Shown: piece by piece, positions 40,474 to 48,890 of the stretch
Layout of the letters: each line of letters opens with the position of its first letter
Numbering within the stretch: position 1 is the stretch's first letter
Assembly: GCA_015062605.1 (NCBI GenBank)
Contig: SUUI01000012.1
Location: forward strand, 1 to 55,179
Origin: Eggerthellaceae bacterium
GTDB taxonomy: Bacteria; Actinomycetota; Coriobacteriia; Coriobacteriales; Eggerthellaceae
DNA length: 55,179 nucleotides
Reading direction: 5' to 3'
Position numbers and translations under genes: made by a program
Notes under the pieces: generated by a model
Databases searched by the model: none
What the model was told of the DNA's origin: nothing
The model's input: the letters and a program-made list of their open reading frames with translations, nothing else

Positions 40474-41820
40474 ATGCACGATATGCTTCTATATATCGAT
40501 CCTGGCACGGGGAGCATGCTGTTCACGATCCTTATCGGCGTCATCAGCGCGGGTATCTATGGGCTCAGGAAGGCCCTTGTGAAGGCGAGATTCATCCTCG
40601 GTGGCGGCAAGCAGGAGAAATCCGGCGTGGAGAAGGAACGTATCGCGATCTTCTCCGATAGCAAACGCTATTGGAACGTGTTCGAACCAATCTGCGACGA
40701 ACTCGAACGCCGTGAGGTCCCTGCGAGCTATCTGACGGCATCGCCAGACGATCCTGCACTCAATAAGACCTACTCGCATGTGAAATGCGCGTTCATCGGC
40801 GAAGGCAACAAGGCATTCGCTTATCTGAATATGCTCAAATCCAACATCGTGCTCTCTACGACCCCAGGACTCGATGTGTATCAATGGAAGCGCTCACGCG
40901 ATGTCTCTTGGTACGCGCATGTGTTCCACGCCCTCGGAGATGCCACCATGTACCGCATGTTCGGTTTGGACTACTACGATGCGGTATTGCTCGCGGGACC
41001 GTGCCAGACAGAACAGATACGGGCGCTCGAGAATCTGCGCAAGCTCCCTGAAAAAGAGCTCGTCACGGTGGGACTCCCCCATTTGGATGCCATGCAAGAA
41101 CGCCTGCAGAGCGCTCCTGCGCTCCCTCCTCATCCGACCACGGTCCTCCTTGCGCCTTCCTGGGGAGCGAGCGCTATATTGAGCCGCTATGGCGGACGCA
41201 TCATCGAAAGCCTGCTTAAGACGGGCTATCACGTCATCGTCCGACCGCATCCGCAATCGTTCGAGTCCGAAAGCGACTTGATGGAGCGGCTTATGAAGGA
41301 GTTCCCCGCCTCCGATACGCTCGAGTGGAATCGCGACAACGACAACTTCGATGTACTACGCAGATCAGACATCATGATCTCCGATTTCTCGGGTGTCATC
41401 TATGATTTCGCACTCATATTCGATCGCCCGGTCATCTACACCGAACCCGCATACGACAAAGGACCTTACGACGCATGGTGGCTCGATGAGGACCTATGGA
41501 CATTCAACGTATTGCCCCATATCGGAGCGCAACTCGATATGGCCGCCCTCGACAAGCTCAAGGAGATCATCGACGATTGCCTGAACAACCCACGTTTCGA
41601 GCAAGGCCGCAAACAGGCTCGCGATGAAGGGTGGGCGCATCGTGGCGAAGCTGCGGTAAGGATCGTCGATTACCTGCTTTCCAAGGAAGCAGAACTTTTG
41701 GCGCAAACATCATCAGAGAAATCGGATGCAGCGAGCGCGCCTGACGAGGACGGCGACGAGAAGATTTTGCATGCGAAGCATGCGCCTTCCCCGAAAGGAA
41801 GCCCGGATGGAACCGACTAA
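40474..41820 (+). CDS. CDP-glycerol:polyglycerophosphate glycerophosphotransferase family (TagB/TagF-like)
   Basis: 448 residues. An N-terminal membrane segment (MLLYIDPGTGSMLFTILIG) is followed by a GT-B-like catalytic region of the CDP-glycerol glycerophosphotransferase family (PF04464). Motifs: TPGLDVYQWKRS, WYAHVFHALGD, VLLAPSWGASAIL, VIVRPHPQSFE and MISDFSGVIYDFALIFDRPVIY. The last two are the conserved donor-binding and catalytic regions. Such enzymes add glycerol phosphate to teichoic-acid-like polymers at the inner membrane face. AAGGGG precedes the ATG. Tightly follows the YidC-sulfatase gene and overlaps the GNAT gene by 14 bp. The last 40 residues are charged and disordered. Confidence 0.87.
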   Translation: MHDMLLYIDPGTGSMLFTILIGVISAGIYGLRKALVKARFILGGGKQEKSGVEKERIAIFSDSKRYWNVFEPICDELERREVPASYLTASPDDPALNKTYSHVKCAFIGEGNKAFAYLNMLKSNIVLSTTPGLDVYQWKRSRDVSWYAHVFHALGDATMYRMFGLDYYDAVLLAGPCQTEQIRALENLRKLPEKELVTVGLPHLDAMQERLQSAPALPPHPTTVLLAPSWGASAILSRYGGRIIESLLKTGYHVIVRPHPQSFESESDLMERLMKEFPASDTLEWNRDNDNFDVLRRSDIMISDFSGVIYDFALIFDRPVIYTEPAYDKGPYDAWWLDEDLWTFNVLPHIGAQLDMAALDKLKEIIDDCLNNPRFEQGRKQARDEGWAHRGEAAVRIVDYLLSKEAELLAQTSSEKSDAASAPDEDGDEKILHAKHAPSPKGSPDGTD

Positions 41821-42349
41821 TCTGAATGTGACGCTTGTCCCATTGCGTCCAGAAGATAAGGATCGATTCATCCTCGACAATCAGGAAGCGTTCAATTTCG
41901 GCGCCTTAGAGGAATTCGGGCGCCGTGACGACCGTTTCGAGGAAGATGGGCAGATCATCTCGCGAGCGACCATAGAGCAGAGCATAGATGCAGGCGATGC
42001 GTACCGCATCATGCTCGGCGAAAGAATAGTCGGTGGCGCCATCGTCAATGTAGAAGGCGACAAAGGAGAGCTGGAAATCCTGTTCGTCAGCCCGCATGTT
42101 CACAGCAAAGGCATCGGGTACGCTGCCTGGTGCGCAATCGAGAAGATGTACCCCGACGTGAAGGTCTGGGGATTGGTCACGCCGTATTTCGAGACGCGCA
42201 ACATCCATTTCTACGTCAATCGCTGCGGGTTCCACATCGTGGAGTTCTTCAACAGCCATCATCCCGACCCGAATGATCCTGATGCCTACAAGACACAGGA
42301 CGCAGATTCCCGCGACGGCATGTTCCGCTTCGAAAAGCGGATGGTTTAA
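41807..42349 (+). CDS. GNAT family N-acetyltransferase
   Basis: 180 residues. The acetyl-CoA-binding region reads LEILFVSPHVHSKGIGYAAWCAIE, and the C-terminal part has NIHFYVNRCGFHIVEF, typical for GNAT folds. The acceptor is unknown. GAAAGGAAG precedes ATG 41807, which lies inside the end of the glycerophosphotransferase gene, so the two are translationally linked; a link to envelope polymer modification is possible but not shown. A longer upstream frame lacks a site. Confidence 0.85.
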   Translation: MEPTNLNVTLVPLRPEDKDRFILDNQEAFNFGALEEFGRRDDRFEEDGQIISRATIEQSIDAGDAYRIMLGERIVGGAIVNVEGDKGELEILFVSPHVHSKGIGYAAWCAIEKMYPDVKVWGLVTPYFETRNIHFYVNRCGFHIVEFFNSHHPDPNDPDAYKTQDADSRDGMFRFEKRMV

Positions 42350-42391
42350 AGGAGCACCCCCTCAGTTCACGCCAACCCGAAAGGTGCGATC

Positions 42392-44347
42392 ATGGTTAAG
42401 CAGGCATCCCTCAAAACACGTCTCTCGTATTGGTTCGACAATTTCATGAGCCGCGGCCTGTGGGCCAAGATCGGTTTTTTGGCACTTGTCACCGTCATCT
42501 TCATCGCCATCATGGGCATCATCGCCGCAATAGCTTACGGAGATGGCGAGCAGATGCTCCCATGGGTTTGGTGGAAAACGGTCATGACATCGCTTGGCAA
42601 GAACACGCCAGGACAGAATGACGGCCCTGTCGTCTATATCGCACTCATGATCATCGCGATGATCTACGGCATGTTCTTCTCGTCTATGCTCATCGGCTTT
42701 ATCGCGGGAAGCATCCGCGATAAAGTGAACAGCCTCGCCAAGGGCACGGGCAACGTGGTGGAGTCGGACCATATCATCATCCTTGGATTCAACGAGACGA
42801 CCTACGTGTTGCTCGGTGAACTCATAGAGGCGAACCGCAATATGCAGAAAACGCAGGTCGTGGTCGTGCTTGACGAGACAAGCAAGGAGGATATGGACGA
42901 TGCCATTGCAGCGCGGTTCGGCAAGCAATCTGACCATCCGAAAACCCGGATCGTCTGCCGCAAGGGATCGATTTACGATCTTGCAAGCCTCGAGCGTTGT
43001 TCGATTGCAACATGCCGCTCCGTCATAGTCGGTGCATCAAGCGATTTCGAGACCATCAAGGCAATCATGGCTTGCGCCTATCTTCTGAATTCCGGCGAAG
43101 CTTCGCCTGATGCGTTCGCGGTTGCCGTCATCCATGAGGAAGATAGTGTCGCCGCAGCAGAAATCGCGGGACATGACGGCCGCGAAGGTGATCGTTTAGA
43201 GCTATTGCCCTTGCAGGAGATCCTTGCGCGCATCATCGTACATACCTCGCGTCAGCCAGGGCTCTCACGTGTGTTCGACGAGCTCTTCAACTTCAAGGGA
43301 AATGAGGTGTACACGATCGAGGCTGCCCATGTGCCTGCCACGTTGCATAACCGCACATTGCGTGAGATTAATCTCCAACTCAAGGACTCCATTGCAATCG
43401 GCATACTCGATGAGAACCGCGGCATCGTCCTCTCCAATCCGAACGAAGTCGTCCTCGAGGCGGGCCAGTCGCTCATCGTGGTAGCAGAAGACGATCATGA
43501 CCTTCATCTGGCCCCAAAGCCTATCGCGCCAAAGGAACTCGGCGTGAACCGAAACAGCCCATTGGCGACGATGCGCTGCCTTGTATTCGGCGGTCAGCCG
43601 ATTCTGAACGACATGCTCATCGAGTACGCACGCTATCTGCAGCCAGGATCAACGGTAACGGTTGTCACCGAAGAGGCTCGTCTGCGCCGTCCGATTCGAC
43701 ATGCAACGCAAGAAGCGCTCGATAGGGCTTCCATAACGCTGCGTATGGAAAACGTTCCTGAAATCTCCCGCGAGGAGGTGTTCGCCATGCTTGACGAAGC
43801 GCGACCCGATTCGGTCGTCGTGCTCAGCAATCATGCATCGTCGACGCCCGATGCCGAAGACGCGAAAACCATCGCACTTGTGCTCTATCTACGCGACTAT
43901 CGCGATCTTCGCGGCGCCACGTTCAGCATTACAAGCGAAATGTGCCTCGGTAAGAATCGAGAAATCGCCGCTAATACCAGTTCGGACGACTTCATCATCG
44001 GGAAGCATCTTTCGGGCTTGCTCATGGCCCAAATCGCACTCGACCGCAACGTCCGAAGCTTCTTCGAATGCCTGCTTTCACCTGAAGGCTTCGAGGTCTA
44101 CATGAAGCCAGCGCGAAATTACGTCCCGATGAATTACGACATCGATCTATTCTCTTTGGTCGATATCGTCGCCGCACGTGGAGAGATGCTCATCGGCATC
44201 CAACAGCGAAGCGGCACCGTCTTTATGGAACCTCAGATCAATCCACCGAAGTATTCGAACGGATCTATCAAGAACTACCGATTCGGGCTGGATGATCGTC
44301 TCGTGTTGCTTTCAGAGGAAGCTTACGACAAGATCGCGACCGATTAA
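42392..44347 (+). CDS. CASTOR/POLLUX-like ion channel with RCK/TrkA-N domains
   Basis: 651 residues. Two membrane helices (about 24-50 and 80-105) with a short pore-like stretch between them (MLPWVWWKTVMTSLGKN). Then SDHIIILGFNETTYVLLGELIEANR starts a Rossmann-type RCK domain, and a second RCK-like unit begins near CLVFGGQPILNDMLIEYA (about 393). This is the plan of the CASTOR/POLLUX/SYM8 channels (calcium/potassium-permeable nuclear envelope channels in plants) and their bacterial relatives, where ligand binding to RCK rings gates the pore. Ion and ligand here are unknown. AAAGGTG precedes the ATG. Downstream of the GNAT gene by 42 bp; its stop overlaps the convergent galT stop. Confidence 0.82.
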   Translation: MVKQASLKTRLSYWFDNFMSRGLWAKIGFLALVTVIFIAIMGIIAAIAYGDGEQMLPWVWWKTVMTSLGKNTPGQNDGPVVYIALMIIAMIYGMFFSSMLIGFIAGSIRDKVNSLAKGTGNVVESDHIIILGFNETTYVLLGELIEANRNMQKTQVVVVLDETSKEDMDDAIAARFGKQSDHPKTRIVCRKGSIYDLASLERCSIATCRSVIVGASSDFETIKAIMACAYLLNSGEASPDAFAVAVIHEEDSVAAAEIAGHDGREGDRLELLPLQEILARIIVHTSRQPGLSRVFDELFNFKGNEVYTIEAAHVPATLHNRTLREINLQLKDSIAIGILDENRGIVLSNPNEVVLEAGQSLIVVAEDDHDLHLAPKPIAPKELGVNRNSPLATMRCLVFGGQPILNDMLIEYARYLQPGSTVTVVTEEARLRRPIRHATQEALDRASITLRMENVPEISREEVFAMLDEARPDSVVVLSNHASSTPDAEDAKTIALVLYLRDYRDLRGATFSITSEMCLGKNREIAANTSSDDFIIGKHLSGLLMAQIALDRNVRSFFECLLSPEGFEVYMKPARNYVPMNYDIDLFSLVDIVAARGEMLIGIQQRSGTVFMEPQINPPKYSNGSIKNYRFGLDDRLVLLSEEAYDKIATD

Positions 44348-45444
44348 CGCGAAGCGAATGTGCCAAGAAACACATCGAGCGCGGCTTGGCCTTCGCCGTC
44401 CCACGCAAAGACACCACAGCAGCAAAGCGCCTCAGCGAAGCGCTCGCCAATCTCCGTACGTACGGATGCGTCATCGACCGCCATCTCGCGCGTCAGACGT
44501 GGTGGAAGTATCGCACGGCCCATCACTTCGATCAGTCCGATGTTCTCCTTCTTGATATGGTGCAGATGGTCATGCACATGGAAAGCACCCAGCGGATGCT
44601 TCTCGCTTGTGATGTTGCAGCGAAGAGCCAAGTCAAGCGTGTAGGTCGCATCCTTCTTGCGCAGCATCGGCGTAATGGTGTTATGCCGTATCGCCTGCTT
44701 TCCCTCGTACGTCACGGCGATGATCCCAAGCTCTTCGTTGGTATAAGCACGCCATGCATCAAGGATGTGGCATGCGGAATCGATAAGCGCCTCACGGTCG
44801 GTTGTTTCCAGCCTAAGCACCGTAAGCGGCCATTTCACAACACCCGCATTCACGTGGGGAAACGCGCTCATCGTGAATGTGCGATCAATCGGTGCCTTAT
44901 GGAGCGGGAATGTATGGCGACCGCCTTGGAAGTGATCATGTGAAAGGATCGAACCGCCTACGATAGGCAGATCGGCATTGCTTCCGATGAAGTATTGCGG
45001 GAATTGGTCAACGAAGTCGCAAAGCCCTACGAAAGCCGCGCGGTCGATGTGCATGGGGCGATGCTCCCAACTCATCGCTATGCAGTGCTCATTGAAATAT
45101 GCATAGGGGCTATACCACAATGCCCATGGCTCATCGCAAAGCTGGATGTTTTTCGCATAACCCGAGTCGATATCGCCTTGCGTGACGCAAAGGTCGCATA
45201 GCTTGTCCGGGTCCTTCTGCTTTGCCGCGGCGGCGATTGCCGCGGGGTCTTTCTCGGGCTTGCTTAGGTTGATGGTAACTTGGATATCGCCCCAGACAGT
45301 CGGCGTAACCCACTCGATATTGCGAGCGATGTCTTCAACCTTCACGAATCCTTTCGTGATGGAATCGCGATAGAACGCATCGGTGTCGATACGTTCTATG
45401 TCACTTGACGTGCGGATGCAATCGTTGTTATCGCATGCGCTCAT
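44344..45444 (-). CDS. galT: Galactose-1-phosphate uridylyltransferase (class II, short)
   Basis: 366 residues. GGSILSHDHFQGGRHTFPL contains the active-site His-x-His of the family, and FHVHDHLHHIKKENIGLIEVMG is the C-terminal conserved block. It exchanges UMP between UDP-glucose and galactose-1-phosphate (Leloir pathway). Gram-positive class II GalT proteins usually have about 490-510 residues; the N-terminal 120 or so are missing, yet the start overlaps the galK stop (ATGA), so the short form seems genuine. Last gene of the galactoside operon; its stop overlaps the convergent channel gene by 4 bp. Confidence 0.9.
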   Translation of the reverse strand: MSACDNNDCIRTSSDIERIDTDAFYRDSITKGFVKVEDIARNIEWVTPTVWGDIQVTINLSKPEKDPAAIAAAAKQKDPDKLCDLCVTQGDIDSGYAKNIQLCDEPWALWYSPYAYFNEHCIAMSWEHRPMHIDRAAFVGLCDFVDQFPQYFIGSNADLPIVGGSILSHDHFQGGRHTFPLHKAPIDRTFTMSAFPHVNAGVVKWPLTVLRLETTDREALIDSACHILDAWRAYTNEELGIIAVTYEGKQAIRHNTITPMLRKKDATYTLDLALRCNITSEKHPLGAFHVHDHLHHIKKENIGLIEVMGRAILPPRLTREMAVDDASVRTEIGERFAEALCCCGVFAWDGEGQAALDVFLGTFASR

Positions 45445-46652
45445 TGGGAGATCTTAAACCTCAGACAAGATCCTTCACCCAATAGCGCGTTGACGTTCTT
45501 GGCAACATCGTCGTAACGGTCTTTATGCACGAAGGCCAGAATCGTTCCTCCGAAACCACCGCCATGGATGCGGCAAGCCCCATCCATGCCCAATGCGCTT
45601 TGCACTGCAGCAAGGGCGATCATCGCCGGCTGCATGTGGCGTTCGGTGGTGCTCACGTTCTGTAAGAACGCTGCTGAAGATGCTCCGGAAAGACGCGTTG
45701 CCGTAAGGAACGCCTCCATATCCCCCGCCTCAAGCGCTGCGACACGTGCATCGACCAATTTGACCTCGTTGTAGAAATGCATCGCACGCAGCACCGGCTG
45801 ATCGCCGAGAACGCGGCGTGCATCGCTGAATCCTTCTAAGAAACGCTGCTCATCAAGTTCGCCTAAGCGGGACTCGCCGAAGAACTTCGCGACCGCATTC
45901 ATGTCGGAAACGACCAGCGAATACTCATCCGGATACAGGCTATGGTCGCAGTGGGTATCGATAAGGCAGATATAGTAGCCGAATTCTGAGAAGTCGACGT
46001 CGAGCCTTCTGACCATCTTCCCTTCATCGAGTGCTGCATACGAGAAATCGTGCTCTACAAGACCGCGATATGCGATGGCGCGCTGATCCATGGCTCCACA
46101 CGGTTTCCCGAAGAATTCCTGCTCAGCCATAAATGCCGCTTTGACGCGGACCTCGGGATCTAGGGTCTCGCCACCGAACAGCTTCGCGATGGTCGATACC
46201 AGCGCCAATTCGTACGCAGCCGAGGAAGACAGACCACGGCCGACAGGAATCGTGCTCGTCACATCGGCATCGAAGCCGCCCACACAGATCCCCTGCGCTT
46301 TCAGTGCGGCAACAACGCCGCGGACGATGGCAGCCGATGTGAAACGCTCCTCAGGATGCGGTTCGACATCGTTCGCATCGATGATCGTGTCTGGGAAACC
46401 AGGGCTTGCGATATGGATGGTCGATGTATCGTTCGGAGCAGCATGGATCGTGATGAAACGGTCGATCGTAGCCGTCAGCGCACGGCCGCCTTGGTGATCG
46501 ACATGATTGCCCGCCACCTCGATGCGGCCGGGCATCCGTACGAACACGCTGCGGGAGCTCTCCTGCACGCGCGTATCCGGGCGTGCATCCTTCGCTTTGC
46601 CTACCGCTGCGCCCTTCTTGATCTTGATTACCTTTCCAGTCGCTTTGCTCAT
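45441..46652 (-). CDS. galK: Galactokinase
   Basis: 403 residues, GHMP kinase. The galactokinase signature appears as MPGRIEVAGNHVDHQGGRAL, the ATP-binding loop as PVGRGLSSSAAYELA, and the third motif near the C-terminus as CRIHGGGFGGTILAF. It phosphorylates galactose at C1. The signature His/Asp in GNHVDH fits galactose binding, although GEHTDY is more usual. Start and stop overlap with the alpha-galactosidase and galT genes, respectively (ATGA both times). N-terminal 35 residues are a basic extension. Confidence 0.94.
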   Translation of the reverse strand: MSKATGKVIKIKKGAAVGKAKDARPDTRVQESSRSVFVRMPGRIEVAGNHVDHQGGRALTATIDRFITIHAAPNDTSTIHIASPGFPDTIIDANDVEPHPEERFTSAAIVRGVVAALKAQGICVGGFDADVTSTIPVGRGLSSSAAYELALVSTIAKLFGGETLDPEVRVKAAFMAEQEFFGKPCGAMDQRAIAYRGLVEHDFSYAALDEGKMVRRLDVDFSEFGYYICLIDTHCDHSLYPDEYSLVVSDMNAVAKFFGESRLGELDEQRFLEGFSDARRVLGDQPVLRAMHFYNEVKLVDARVAALEAGDMEAFLTATRLSGASSAAFLQNVSTTERHMQPAMIALAAVQSALGMDGACRIHGGGFGGTILAFVHKDRYDDVAKNVNALLGEGSCLRFKISQ

Positions 46653-48328
46653 GTTCGTTTCCTCTCGATGATGGTCTTCGCCATACGTGCGAAACGTTTA
46701 CGTTGCTCAGGCGTCCAAGCGCCCATATCGTCAGATGTCATCAGCACGCTGCCGCAACGCGCAGCGGTCGTATGCATCTCCTTACGTTGGTCTTTGGATA
46801 GCTTAACATCTTCACGCAAGAATACGACGTCCGGATCTGATCCGAATGCGCGTCCGTCAAGCGGAGAACGCGCCCGCGCGCATAAAAGCGAGTTCTTGGT
46901 GCTCACGCGCTCGCGGTGCAACAGACGCATCGGGGCCTTATCGTTCCAATCAAGCCCGACATCGCAACCGACACGGCAGTACTCCACTTTGCCGAACACG
47001 CTTGCCAACGGCACACCGCATGCGAGTAAAAGCGCATCTGGCGCCGCATCGCGCACTAGATCGATCGCGTCCGCCATGAGCTGTCCACGGTTAAGCCCGC
47101 CATGCGGAATCATGCAGGCGGCGTACAAGAAGTCGAGTTTGAGCAGACCGAATCCCCACTCGTCAACCGCGGTGTGGATCGATCGGCGTACGTAGTCGCG
47201 AACCTCGAGGTTGAGCGAATCAAGCGCGAAGGCGCCGTTCCAGTGACTGCCCGTCATAACCGTCTCGCCAGACGCATCACGCAACAGCCAATCGGGATGC
47301 TCCAAGAATAGCCGTGAGTCCTTCGAGCACACGAAAGGCGCCAGCCACAATCCCGGCATGAAGCCGATTTTTCGGACCGCCTTCGCAACAGGCTGCATGC
47401 CATCAGGGAAACGGTTTTCGTGTGGGAGGAGCCAGTCACCAACCGTGCACCATCCATCATCGACCTGAACGCACCATGTCACAGCTGAATCCGCAGCGAT
47501 TCTGTCCGCATCCGCAATCGCAGCAACTTGCGTCGGGTCGGGAGAGACGCTCACCGATCCACATAGCTCTGCAAGCTCTGGCGAGGAAATCGCCTCGAAC
47601 ACGCCTGCCAAATCCCCTACGATCTTGCCTGCATCGATATCGTCGTAATGACGATACCAGCTGGAATAGCCTACAAGCGGCTTTATGGGACGTGGCGTAA
47701 TACCCGATAGTTCGAACCAGCGATCGTATGCGCGATCGCGCACATCCGCTCCCTGCATCGTGATGACCGCGAAATGTCCGAGGATCGCACGCTCTCCTGC
47801 TTCAAGCGGGCGTGCAGGCATCTCGGGTATAAGCGTTACCGTCTTTTTCTGGGGATCGGTGCGAATGAGCGTGAATCCGCGGCTCTCATCTAAAGACCCC
47901 ACAAGCGTAAGCTCATCATATCGGTTGAACACAGCATAGGTGAATCCATGCAGATAGCCCGGCCTGTTTATATATTCGACGAAACGGTAATCGCCGCCTC
48001 CATCGAGCACGTATCGGTCGATGATCGCCTTCGGCGTACGTGAAAGCCCCGGCATCGAAGAGAGCGATGAGTACTCGCGCGTATCGGTCCAGCTCTGATA
48101 GCCGTTCATGAGTATGCCCTCGCGCGAGAAATCGCGCGAGAATATGATTGCAAGCTCGCTTACCTCGATACGGTTTATCGCCTCGATGGCAACTGCAAGC
48201 TCCTCGCCCGTCCATTCGACGGAAAGCGCGAAGTCTTGGCATCCGAACGAGGAGAATCCCCCTCGCTGGATCGTTGTTTTCAGCCCATCATCGGTTCGAT
48301 AGGCGACAGTTAAGCTCTGCGGCTTCAT
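46649..48328 (-). CDS. Alpha-galactosidase, GH36 family, cytoplasmic
   Basis: 559 residues. The GH36 catalytic barrel is visible: GYSSWYRHYDDID, WCVQVDDGW, PGLWLAPFVCSKDS, GLLKLDFLYAACMI with the nucleophile Asp, and CRVGCDVGLDW with the acid/base Asp. It releases terminal alpha-galactose from melibiose, raffinose or similar sugars. No signal peptide, so the substrate must be imported, fitting the GPH symporter gene in the same operon. Shorter than the 700-residue bacterial GH36 enzymes. The ribosome-binding site is weak (AGGTAG). It feeds galactose to galK and galT, whose genes overlap or follow. Confidence 0.91.
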   Translation of the reverse strand: MKPQSLTVAYRTDDGLKTTIQRGGFSSFGCQDFALSVEWTGEELAVAIEAINRIEVSELAIIFSRDFSREGILMNGYQSWTDTREYSSLSSMPGLSRTPKAIIDRYVLDGGGDYRFVEYINRPGYLHGFTYAVFNRYDELTLVGSLDESRGFTLIRTDPQKKTVTLIPEMPARPLEAGERAILGHFAVITMQGADVRDRAYDRWFELSGITPRPIKPLVGYSSWYRHYDDIDAGKIVGDLAGVFEAISSPELAELCGSVSVSPDPTQVAAIADADRIAADSAVTWCVQVDDGWCTVGDWLLPHENRFPDGMQPVAKAVRKIGFMPGLWLAPFVCSKDSRLFLEHPDWLLRDASGETVMTGSHWNGAFALDSLNLEVRDYVRRSIHTAVDEWGFGLLKLDFLYAACMIPHGGLNRGQLMADAIDLVRDAAPDALLLACGVPLASVFGKVEYCRVGCDVGLDWNDKAPMRLLHRERVSTKNSLLCARARSPLDGRAFGSDPDVVFLREDVKLSKDQRKEMHTTAARCGSVLMTSDDMGAWTPEQRKRFARMAKTIIERKRT

Positions 48329-48359
48329 GGACTACCTAAAAGATATCGCTCATTTACGC

Positions 48360-48851
48360 TTACTCGTTCGAATCGGCAGCCGTGTCATCCTCGGGCTCAT
48401 CACAACCGCAAGCATCTTCATCTGCATCAATATCGAGCGCAGCGATTTCAGATGCCTCTTCGGCGGCAGCCTCGGCATCCTCCGCGGTGACGGGATCGCT
48501 CGTAAGGACTTCCTTAAGCGTCTCGTCAACGGCCTCGTGAACCGCGTTGGCCTCCTTGATGTCCTCGACGATCTTCTCCACGAGCGGCTCTGCCAGATCA
48601 CTCAGCTCCTTGCCTGCTTCCTCGAGCGAATCGGCCATCTTTACGAAATCGTCGAACACGCCGTCGATGATCTTCCGTGCTTCATCGGCGGTTGCATCGG
48701 CTGCTTCGAGATTCTTGGCCACGGCATCCACAAGCGGATCGAGCAGATCATCGAATTGCTTGCCCGCATCTTCGAACTCGTCTGCCGCCTTGGCAACGTC
48801 GTCGAGCATGGAATTGACGATCTTACGTACATCCTCTATGAAATCGGACAT
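48360..48851 (-). CDS. Acidic helical repeat protein in the galactoside operon
   Basis: 163 residues, family not recognised. Two similar units of about 50 residues can be aligned: DDVAKAADEFEDAGKQFDDL...DEARKIIDGV and DDFVKMADSLEEAGKELSDL...DETLKEV. Both are amphipathic and helical. The C-terminal 45 residues are Asp/Glu/Ala-rich with DEDACGCDEPEDD. Very acidic, no signal or membrane helix. GGAGG precedes the ATG by eight bases, so it should be well translated. It lies between the symporter and alpha-galactosidase genes (about 30-40 bp gaps), but nothing in its sequence suggests sugar metabolism. Confidence 0.7.
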   Translation of the reverse strand: MSDFIEDVRKIVNSMLDDVAKAADEFEDAGKQFDDLLDPLVDAVAKNLEAADATADEARKIIDGVFDDFVKMADSLEEAGKELSDLAEPLVEKIVEDIKEANAVHEAVDETLKEVLTSDPVTAEDAEAAAEEASEIAALDIDADEDACGCDEPEDDTAADSNE

Positions 48852-48890
48852 GTCGATTACCTCCTTGGAATAACGGGTTGACCATATGAT

